Below, one piece after another: positions 32,547-41,343 of a DNA stretch of 64,000 nt. Under the pieces are notes generated by a model. It did not search any database and was not told where the DNA came from. It was given only the letters and a program-made list of their open reading frames with translations. Numbering within the stretch: position 1 is the first letter of the stretch; each line of letters starts with the position of its first letter. The DNA comes from Cytidiella melzeri. Lineage: Eukaryota; Basidiomycota; Agaricomycetes; Polyporales; Irpicaceae. The DNA lies in contig JABYQR010000004.1 in NCBI GenBank assembly GCA_022592445.1, positions 1 to 64,000 of the forward strand, read 5' to 3'. The translations under genes were made by a program, and so were the position numbers.

Positions 32547-35500
32547 ATGTCATCAACTACCACACCCGCTGTTACTAGCAACGAAGGTTCGGGGACCTAC
32601 TGTATCGACCCACTGCGGGGAGCCGAGAATTATATCACTTGGCGCATTCAGATTACGGATATCTTATCAGACATGGGTTTATGGGGGTATACAGACGGTA
32701 CGATCACTCGACATGCATCTGATGCCGACAAAATCGCAGAATGGAATAAGAAAGACCAAAAGGCGCTTATCGCCATCAGACTTTGGATATCAAATGCCAT
32801 GATGGCTCACGTTCTTAGCGCGACCACTTCCAAGGAAGCTTTTGACACGCTTGCAAATATATTCACTACGGAAGGCGCCGTATCTCTTATTGTTCTGCGC
32901 CGGAAATTCTTACGCTACACCATCACGGAAGGTTCCAACCTCAAGGAAGAAATCCGGAAGATCAAGGGTCTTTGGCAAGAAATCAATCTGATCCAGAAAA
33001 CCCCAATTTCGGACCCTGAATTAGCTTCCGTGATCCTCACTGCTTTACCTCAGAGTTGGGATCCCATGATCTCATCAATTACCCTCGACAATACACAAAC
33101 CTCCGCCGGTATCATCGCTCGAATCTTACAGGAAGATAATCGCCGCAAGGAGCGCTCTTCTACCGATACCTCCCTCTACGCCAAGCCCAAGCGCTCTAAA
33201 TTTCGCTCCGGAGTATTCTGCCATGGATGCGGGAAAGAAGGCCATATCAAGCCGGAGTGTAGGTCGGAAGCGAAAAAGAGAGATGAAAAGGAAAGGAAGG
33301 ATAAGGGCGGAGGGACAAAGGATAGGAAGAGGGAGAAAGGAAAGGGGAAGAGGGATTACGCTCATGTCGCTGAGGACAGCGACAAGAGCCCGACGAGTAC
33401 GCCTTCCCGGCCATTGAGAATGCTAACATCGCCACCGAGGGTGTATGGTTAGCAGATACAGGCACGACATCACACATCGTATCAGACAGATCTCAATTCA
33501 TTAATTACCAGGAGGCACCAAGCTCAATTCAAGGCGTTGGTAACTGCCCGAGCTTAGGCCGCGGCAACGTCAAGGTTATCTTCACTACCAAACACGGCGA
33601 ATTCCCCATCACCCTGAAGAATGCACTCCACGCCCACTCCATGAAATTTAACTTAATTTCGCTGGGACGACTTACTTCCGAAGGGCTCACTTACGAGGGA
33701 AGGGGGAAGGATCTGTTGATCAAGGATGGGAGCAAAGTCATTGGAAGCGGAACAAAATCCGACAACTTATATCGTATGTCTGTTAAATCCATTCCTTCGA
33801 TCGCTTTGATCGCGCAGGTCAAGCGCTCCTGGTTTGAATGGCATTGTGCGCTTGGTCACGTTAACAAGCGCCAGCTCGAACAACTCGTCAAGGATGGCCT
33901 CGCCACTGGTATCAACGTCGACGCCAAATCCGACCTCAACTTCACATGCGAGACCTGCATCCAGGCGAAGCACTCGAGGGCCTCATTCCCTCAGAAGACT
34001 CTTAGGAAGGTCTCACGAGTCAGAGAACTCGTATTCTCAGATTTTTGGGGGCCAGCGTCGGTGGAAACAATTGACGGTCACATCTATATGATCACGTTCA
34101 CCGATTGTTACTCACAATTTGTTTGGGTTGCGCTTCTGAAGGAAAGGAACCAGGCATACCTCCGCTTCAAGGAACTTGACGCGTATATCGAGAATCAAGT
34201 TGGCCAACGAATAAAAGCCATTTGCATCGACAATGCAAAAGAGTACACACTTGGAAAATTCAAGACTTATATCGACTCCCGTGGCATTCAACTCAAACCC
34301 ACCACTCCCTATTCCCCTGAGTACAACGGAATCGCCGAACGACTCAACCGTGTTCTTGTTGAACACGCACGTGCAATGCTCATTGCACATGAGCTTCCCA
34401 AGTTCCTATAGGGGAAGCAGTCCATTACGCTGCTTACTTGAAGAACCACTCTCCAACTCGTGCCCTGCCCGGCCTGACACCGTTTGAGGCGCTGTGGAAG
34501 AAGAAGCCGGACATGGGTCACATACACGAGTTTGGGACTGTGTGTTTTGTCAAGGTGAATGTGTCGTCTTCTAAACTCAACGCCAAATCTATCAAACGGA
34601 AATTTGTAGGGTTGCGCGAAAGTATTATAGGGTGGCGATACTACGTGCCGGAAACGAGAAAGGTGCTCGTCTCGCACGAAGTCATCTTTCCATCAAACGA
34701 CACCCTCACCGCGCCCATCATCGACTCGACGTCTGGTCTTGAGGGGGAGAACATCTCTACTATGGCTCCGACGACACCTATCACTACTATGAAGGCACCT
34801 ACCACGACTACTCAATCCAAGACCAACATTGAGCCTCCTCTGGCTGTCACACGTGGTCGCTGCAACATTGAACACGTTGATTACCTCAAAGTCAACGACG
34901 GACCTCAACGCACACTCAGGTCAATGTCTGCCAAGCCCAGACATAAGGACGCGCTTTTGCTTCCGCCTGTATCCAAACTACCGGGACAGGGGGAGATCGA
35001 CAAACCCTCGATCGACAATTCTAATCTCTGCTTCTCCGCATTCAATCCTGACACACCACAGACTCTCAAAGACGTCCAAGCTCGCAACGACTGGCCTCTT
35101 TGGAAAGAAGCTATGGACAAAGAAATGGACCAACTCAAGAAGCTTGGCACTTACGATGTCGAAGAGTTACCAACTGACCGCAAGGCTGTCAGTTGTCGCT
35201 GGGTTTTCGCGATCAAGCGTGACTCCGAAGGAAAAATCCTCAAGTACAAAGCGCGACTCGTCGCGCAGGGTTTCTCCCAAATCCCTGGGCAGGACTTCTT
35301 TGCTACGCACGCTCCTGTTATGCGTCTCGAAACTTTTCGCCTACTCATTGCCATTACAGCTTGCCTTGACCTCGAACTTCATCAAGTCGATGTCGTAGGG
35401 GCATACCTTAACTCGCCTCTACAGGAAGCTATCTTCATGAAGCAGGCGCCTGGCTATGAAGACGGTACTCCACGAGTCTACCATCTCAAGAAGGCGCTAT

Positions 35501-36597
35501 ACGGCCTCAAGCAAGCAGGACGCGCTTGGCAACAAGAACTTGATTGCGTACTACTTGAATTCCTCGGATTCACTCGTTCGCAGGCCGATTCCTGCCTTTA
35601 CCACCGCATAACGAAATCCGACCTCGCTCTCATCGGTACTCACGTGGACGACTGCTTAATTGTCTCTAACGACCTTAACGCCATCACAACGCTGAAATCC
35701 GACCTACGTAAACACTTCGACATTACCAATTTAGGCGAAGCAGTTCTCTATGTTGGCATCCAAATTCTCCGCCAATGCCATTCGCATTCCATTACTCTCA
35801 GTCAGTCACACTACATCGACACTATACTATTGCGCTTTGGCATGGACACCTGCAATCCCGTCTCGACTCCGCTCGAAGCCAATACCATCCTCTCACCTGC
35901 AGCGGAAGACGAAGAACTACTCACTGATGTCCCGTACCAAGCTCTTATCGGTTCACTTATGTACGCATCAGTCGGAACTCGACCAGATATCTCATTCGCG
36001 GTCCAAACTCTTAGTCAGTTCAACACCTCCCACACGACCACTCATTGGACGGCAGCGAAACATGTTCTCCGGTACCTCAAGAAAACTCAAACTTATGGTA
36101 TCACGTATGGGAACGATTCCGAACTCATCATTACAGGTTTCAGCGATGCCGACTGGGGCCAAAATTGCGGAGATTGTCGCTCAGTATCTGGTTACGCTTT
36201 CCTCATCGGAGGAGGCATTGTCAGTTGGAGTTCGAAGAAGCAAACTACGGTTGCGCTGTCGACCATGGAGGCCGAATACGTCGCGTTGGCTCACGCGATA
36301 AAGGAGGGAGTTTGGTTGAGGACATTGCTGTCCGAATTAGGTTTCCTCACCGCTGGACCCACCATCATCGCTACCGACAACCTCGCCGCGATTTCATTTG
36401 CCCAAGACCATCAATTTCATTCACGCTCTAAACACATCAACATTCGCCATCACTTCGTCCAAGAACGCGTCTTAGACGGAACCATCAAGATACCTCATTG
36501 TTCCTCCGAGGAGAACCGCGCCGATATCCTCACCAAGGCACTGCCTCGCATCAAGCACCAAGAACAACTCGCGCTCATTCACTTGGCAACTCGTTGA
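32547..36597 (+). pseudogene. Copia-2 gag-pol, two single-base deletions and a nonsense codon
   Basis: Aligned against Copia-1: gag and the zinc knuckle CHGCGKEGHIKPEC are intact in frame from 32547. One base is lost near 33385 (GACAATGAG became GACAAGAG), shifting the frame to the 33641-34411 piece. At 34409 TGG became TAG and a second base is lost, moving to the 34438-36597 frame (RT-RNase H), which runs intact to the stop. Many Arg codons of Copia-1 are Cys, Gln, His or Trp here, for example RRSH against QCHSH and NRGDRRS against NCGDCRS. The element cannot encode its own polyprotein. Confidence 0.95.
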
Positions 36598-36604
36598 GGG
36601 GGAG

Positions 36605-36930
36605 TGTTGTTCGCCATGATGCTCGGCCATCTCGGTAGAGAAGGTATTGATGCGCTCTCACCATCCTCAATGATTTCATTGTACATTTCCCGCTAGTATC
36701 CGCTTTCTCTTTCTATGTCATCCGTCTATTCCATTCTTTGTATTTCTATGTTTGTGTGTCCGCCCCCACTTCATATCCACGTACCCACACCATCACCTAA
36801 GTTCTTAACTCCTTCTCTCGCTCTGTATTAGTATTTTCCGCATTCGCTGGTTATGTAATTAACGACTTTAATGTATTCTCATCACTCGCTCTTGCTCTCT
36901 TGTGTTCGCTCGCACACCTGCAAAACAATA
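36605..36930 (+). repeat. Copia-2 3' LTR, TATA box deleted
   Basis: Compared with the 5' LTR it lacks 15 bp (TATATAAACTGCAAG) exactly over the TATA box near 36857. Followed by target duplication GCATT. Confidence 0.9.
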
Positions 36931-36957
36931 GCATTGGAGACAGCTTCATTTGCGTAC

Positions 36958-37144
36958 TTGATTGTCAACTGCTGGGGTACTTGAGCAGCAGGGGCGGTTT
37001 TGCTTGTCCCCGGTGGCGCTGGAATTGGCAGTTGGGCAGGGGTAGCTTCAGCACCTGCTGCTGCAGCAGGAGGACCATTACCAAGGGCAGAGGCATCAGC
37101 AGGAACACGTTTCTTGAGCTCTTCAACCTCTTTGCACAGACCTG
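36958..37144 (-). pseudogene. Host gene fragment: middle exon
   Basis: Minus-strand coding sequence GLCKEVEELKKRVPADAS, then an Ala/Pro-rich linker, then VPQQLTIK before a GTACGC donor at 36957. The right-hand end at 37144 is where the 722 bp insertion begins. Heptad-like start, so it continues the coiled coil of the upstream exons. Confidence 0.55.
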
Positions 37145-37866
37145 TCACAGATTTTCAATGTTTCTACAAGACTTGCCTTACCAGGCAACGGTATTATTGG
37201 GAATATTTAAGCGCTTGTCAAGCGCTTATCCAGCGCTTATCCGGCGTCTATTTAGGTGCTTATCCAGCGCTTATCTGGCGCTTATCAGGCGCTTATTCCG
37301 GCGCTTATTCTCAGTGCCTATCAATTGATGCGCTGATGCGCTCCTTTCCTTATATGAGTATCACATGATAGAACTCTCTGGAACCTTGTGGAACATGCTG
37401 GAACTATGATGTCATAGTATAGAACATTCCATTAGATGATGTCATAGTTCTTAGAACCTTCTGGAAAAGTCTAGCCTTGGAACTGGGTCATGGGGTCAGG
37501 TCATGGGGACAATTGCTATTGGTTGATTATTGAAGTGGCACCACTAGGGCATAGGGCATGCTTAGTAAGGTAGATTACTTCGCTTACTCATGTAGGTATT
37601 AGGGGTCTTAGGGTAGTACCTGGGGTCCTCCCCTTCATGTATATATAGAGGCACTCCTGAGGGCATATCCCCTCAGTCTTATCCACTCTGTTGATAAAGG
37701 ACTACTCAGTACTCCCCAGTACTTTGCTCACCACACCTCTCACACTCTATCTCACTCTATCCCCTCAAGTCTAACAACTTATCTGGTGAGTAGTAACCTT
37801 AACTGTTACAAGACCAGTCATCTGGGGTGCACCCCAGTTAGACGAAATCTGACGGTAAGCATTGGC
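37145..37866. mobile_element. Unclassified 722 bp insertion with 11-bp target duplication
   Basis: GCACAGACCTG occurs at 37134-37144 and again at 37867-37877, flanking the block. An 11-bp duplication is too long for LTR elements and fits Mutator-like elements or non-LTR/SINE insertion. The ends (TCACAGATTTTC.. and ..GAAATCTGACGGTAAGC) share only a weak inverted similarity (CAGATTT). Inside: a cluster of GCGCTTATC units at about 37206-37310, and a promoter-like TATATATAGAGG at about 37641. No ORF of note. Classification left open. Confidence 0.55.
37206..37310. repeat. Short-period GCGCTTATC repeat
   Basis: About eight variants of AGCGCTTATCC / GGCGCTTATC spaced 10-25 bases apart. AGCGCT is itself a palindrome. 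Located in the 5' part of the 722 bp insertion. Confidence 0.7.
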
Positions 37867-37874
37867 GCACAGAC

Positions 37875-38033
37875 CTGACTGTGTATAGCGGCACATTTAA
37901 CAGCGAGCTCTAGTTCTCTGTTTTTGGCAGCGTCAAGCTAAGGGTGCTGTTAGAAGTAAATACAGCAGTGAATGGATGATGCATACATACCTCCTTTCGC
38001 GCGACCAATTTCCATACTTTGAGCAGCATCAAG
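37875..38033 (-). pseudogene. Host gene fragment: two LDAA exons
   Basis: Minus-strand exons 37991-38033 (LDAAQSMEIGRAK) and 37875-37937 (LDAAKNRELELAVKCAAIHSQ minus the last residue), both starting CTTGAYGCTGC and so probably duplicates of one another. The first is 43 bases, one too many for its phase, a likely indel. The acceptor of the first is the TAG created at the transposon junction (38034-38036). Confidence 0.5.
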
Positions 38034-38036
38034 CTA

Positions 38037-38086
38037 CTGCCGTTTGCACAATGATATGGAATGCGAGTTTTTTTTTTCGGCCCCAC
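38037..38086 (+). repeat. Left terminal inverted repeat
   Basis: 50 bp, CTGCCG..CCCCAC with T10; reverse complement of 41239-41287. Confidence 0.95.
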
Positions 38087-38214
38087 TTCCAGCGCTTCAA
38101 ACTTCCCGGACATGGTCCAAGGTCTCCAGATGACATCATTGTTACACGTTACGGGCAGTGCCTGTCCCCAGCACGCCGCGGCTGTGCGCAACTCACCCTA
38201 CAACCATACCACTA

Positions 38215-39345
38215 ATGGGACGCACACACAAAGCTCTCAGGTGTTCACACGACCTCAAGGCCCGCATCCCAGTTCTCTTCTATGAACAAGGCTACACAGT
38301 TAAGAAGATTGGACACATCCTTGGTGTGAGCAAGTCGCTTGTATGCAACTCTCTGAACAGCTATGGCTGCTTTGGTGTCGCCCATAATCCCTTCGCTCGT
38401 CAGTGTGGGCATAGGCGTCTAATGACGCAGGAAGACATCAACTACTTACGCAGTCTACTCTCTCACCGGCACTCATATTATCTTGATGAGCTTCAACTCA
38501 AACTACTTGAGCATCGTGGGCTTGACATCTCCATTGCCACAGTCTGTCGTACACTCCGTCGTCTGAGGATTTCCAGAAAGAGAGTATGGAAGAAAGCAGC
38601 AGGTGAGCGTGCATGTGTCATGTTCTACTACTTTATAGCAACTGACGTTATGCAGAACGCAATGATCTGCTTCGCGCAGCCTACTGGAACCACTTCGCAA
38701 CATTGGTACCTGATCCAAACATGCTTATGTTTACGGGTGAGTCTCACAAAGATCAGCGCACACATGATCGGTTGTATGGCTATTCCGAGATTGGAGTTCC
38801 CTGTGTTCAGCGTGCAACATTTGTACGCGGACAGCGTATTAGTATTCTGCCATTGCTGAGTCTTGATGGCATTATAACATATGATCTCATTGAGGGCTCA
38901 GTGACAGCAGCTCGCTTTGCTCGCTTTATCCGTGACCAAGTGGTATGTTCAAACTATTTTTGCAAATTTACAGTATCAGAAACATTGATTATTTATAGAT
39001 TTCCCTCACCACTCCCTATCCTGGCCCTCGAAGTGTACTTGTGCTGGATAATTGTAACATTCACCACTCAGACGAGCTACAAAGGTTGATAGTAGATGCT
39101 GGTAGGTGTTTATTGAGCTAAAAGATGCATATTCTGAACTTGACAATGTTCACATAGACTGCCGCATTCTATATCTTCCACCTTACTCCCCGGACTTCAA
39201 CCCTATCGAGTATGCCTTTTCCTCTGTCAAGGCGTACTTACGTTGCCACTGGCAAGAACGCAATCTTATGAGTATAGTCTATGCACTTTGGAACATTACT
39301 TCAGAGATGTCTGAACAATGGTTCCAAGATGCTGGTTATATGTAG
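38215..39345 (+). CDS. DD34E transposase, first catalytic Asp replaced by Gly
   Basis: Four exons: 38215-38602, 38656-38942, 38999-39101, 39158-39345. They join to 321 codons with intact frame. The N-terminus has a helix-turn-helix (GYTVKKIGHILGVSKSLVCN, residues ~26-45) for end binding. The C-terminal DDE endonuclease has Asp242 in VLVLDNCNIHH and Glu277 in LPPYSPDFNPIE, 34 residues apart as in Tc1/IS630 enzymes. The first Asp should lie in the MLMF-T-D-E-S-H-K-D block but the codon at 38736-38738 is GGT, giving FTGESHKD. Without this metal ligand the protein should not cut DNA. Start chosen at MGRTHK; an in-frame ATG at 38158 would add 19 low-complexity residues. Length is normal for the family. 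Confidence 0.85.
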
Positions 39346-39411
39346 TACGGGTAGCCTATATACAGTATATTATTCCAAGAACTAAGCAGAAATAGCGAAG
39401 TTTGGCGGGAA

Positions 39412-41121
39412 TCAATACACCGAAGCAAAGTCATTAATCCCAGAGTATCCATCTCTGCCAGTGCAATCTGGTGCAGTGAAGCCAAGAGGAATGGGCTTCC
39501 ACTCAAGTGTAGCGGAGTCCTGATACTCTATGAAGTCATCATCAAACTGTCTATCTCCGACAATGAGTGGAACTTCAAACCACGACATTCTCGTGCCATC
39601 AGGCCAACAACCCTTGTAGTGAATACACTTATCTGGCCCATCTCCCAATTGACCTCTTTCGTCTTGCTCAAGAAAAGGATTGAAGTCTACATCCTCCTCA
39701 AAGAGTTCACGAGGCCGCTTTCCCCGACTGTTCCACCACACCGGCGCTGCATTGCGGAAACGTATCGCATCGCCAGGAGTTCGCCCGACATCGAATGCTG
39801 TGAGGTCCTTGATGTCAACCTGATCAAGGATGTCTGGGCCATAACCCTTTGCACTCAGCGATGTACGATAGGTGTGCGCGTTGACAACACCGTGGGTATC
39901 CTTCATGAACTTGAGGAATCGTGGGAGGTCGTTTGGACTCCGAGGAATCAGAACTGACATGTTCGTGGAAGGAAGCGTACCAATCGATGCTGTTTGCGCA
40001 TGCTTCGGGGTACGCAGAGCAGCGGGTACACATGCCCTCTTGGTCAACTCCAAGATAGCAGCTGAGAGCTGTGCGAGAGTAGTACCTTGGTCCAGCGAAG
40101 GCACAGATACAACAGAGGCTGCATGGCGAGCAGCACGGCGGGCATCGAGAACCGGTCGCCGATTGTCGGGGTCAAAAATCTCGGTGTACGGTGGTTCGGA
40201 CAGCGTAGCTACGTTGTCCTTCTGCATATCATTCAAGGTATGAAATGTGTGCTATCGTGAAAGGTGATCCAGCTTACCAAGGCGATAGACCACTCCTTGA
40301 GCATGATTGGGCTCAATTTGAGCTGGTACCCGCTGTCGTAGGTAAACGTGAATCCCCCGTCGCGCTCGTTGGAGTACTTCTTCTCAAGCAGAACGCGGTA
40401 TCCAGCAAGCGCAGACTCGAGCGCATCCATATCCCCCACTCGAATGCGCTGTAAACAGGGACATGTCAGCAAGTGTAGTAGAATCAATATGTGCGGAACT
40501 CACACTATTGGGCCGCTCGTTGTCACTCTCGTCCGCCTTGTCTCCATCTACGCTCTCGCTGTCGGAGGACTGAGCCGCGAGCACAGTTTATTATGATAAC
40601 AACACGTGACAATAAATTGAGTGCGTACCATGTTGGTGTTGGACCGATGGCGCACGGTCTTCTTGATGTCCTCGAACTGGGCGTATATGGTCACCTTCAA
40701 CGTCCCGTTCCGATCGAGTTGCACGATCATATCCATATACTCCTCGAGGGTCTCGACATCCAGCGCGTCCTTTTTCCTGTCAGCAGACATCAGTCAATAT
40801 ACATCCAAGCAGGAATAGCCTCACGCACGCAGCTCTTGCAGGAAGGTACTTGAACGAATAAGGATTTGATGCCTTGACCTTATACAAAGGTTCTCTGTGT
40901 CAATCGAGGATAGTCTGTAAAAGTCGGACGTAGCTGTCCTTGTCGTTGTCGAGTGTGAGAGTAAACAGCTTGTTCTTGCTTTCCTTTTTGTCGAGCTTGC
41001 GGTTCTTCTTTCCAGTCTGTGCCGCGCTCGCCTTGTGAACAACACGTGTAAGTTCAGCCGACAGCTCAAGGACAACCGTGACCTTGTCAACTTCTGCGGG
41101 TGGTTCATTGCAGTCGGACAT
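39412..41121 (-). pseudogene. Transposon partner gene: PB1-like + SAM-like protein, one in-frame TGA
   Basis: Five minus-strand exons: 40829-41121, 40629-40776, 40504-40569, 40278-40448, 39412-40221. They give 496 codons including stop, all junctions with GT..AG and consistent phase. Codon 74 (40900-40902) is TGA, after LLQTILD and before HREPLYKVK, and could be a CGA to TGA change. Residues ~50-135 (KLFTLTLDNDKDSYVRLLQ .. YSFKYLP .. KKDALDVETLEEYMDMI .. LKVTIYA) look like a PB1/ubiquitin-like beta-grasp. An acidic linker follows, then a basic/aromatic segment (VLLEKKYSNERDGGFTFTY). Residues ~323-386 (NDLPRFLKFMKDTHGV .. GYGPDILDQVD .. TPGDAIRFRNA) are SAM-like. The last ~80 residues are Trp/Asp-rich. 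No catalytic motif. Both domain types mediate protein assembly, so a structural or targeting partner of the transposase is my inference. Confidence 0.75.
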
Positions 41122-41238
41122 CGGGTCGAGAGTGAGAGTGGACGAGAGCCGGGTACAGGGCGTTGAGAGGCAAAAATTCGAGCACTGGTTCTACTTACTG
41201 GACATCCCGGGCACCTCTGCGTCACTCGCGCGCCTGAG

Positions 41239-41287
41239 GTGGGGCCGAAAAAAAAACTCGCATTCCATATCATTGTGCAAACGGCAG
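41239..41287 (-). repeat. Right terminal inverted repeat
   Basis: 49 bp, GTGGGG..CGGCAG with A9; reverse complement of 38037-38086 with one fewer base in the homopolymer. Followed by TA. Confidence 0.95.
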
Positions 41288-41343
41288 TAATTGCATAAGG
41301 GCTTTTAGCAGAGTATCTGCAGCAAGAACTGAAAGATGCATAC

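Larger units (their letters stand above)
32062..36930 (+). mobile_element. Copia-2: older, degenerate Ty1/copia retrotransposon
   Basis: Same family as Copia-1. LTRs are 32062-32402 (341 bp) and 36605-36930 (326 bp), with a perfect 5-bp target duplication GCATT at 32057-32061 and 36931-36935. The LTRs differ by about eight substitutions, all transitions, and a 15 bp deletion in the 3' LTR. The ORF is broken. Inserted in a ~50 bp intron of the minus-strand host gene (donor GTACGC at 36957, acceptor ATTCAG at 32035), in antisense orientation to that gene. Confidence 0.95.
38037..41287. mobile_element. Two-gene IS630/Tc1-type DNA transposon
   Basis: 3251 bp between TA dinucleotides (38035-38036 and 41288-41289), the target duplication of the IS630/Tc1/mariner group. 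Terminal inverted repeats of 50 and 49 bp begin CTGCCGTTTGCACAATGATA and end CGGCCCCAC, differing only in the length of a T run (10 against 9). Two spliced genes point at each other: transposase 38215-39345 (plus) and a partner gene 39412-41121 (minus), with 66 bp between stop codons. Little room is left for other sequence. It sits at an intron acceptor of the host gene. Confidence 0.9.

Noticed and set aside
37366..37810. Solo LTR inside the 722 bp insertion (TGATAG..TTACA)
   Set aside because: TG..CA limits can be drawn and a TATA box is present, but no 4-6 bp duplication flanks them; the 11-bp duplication outside fits better.
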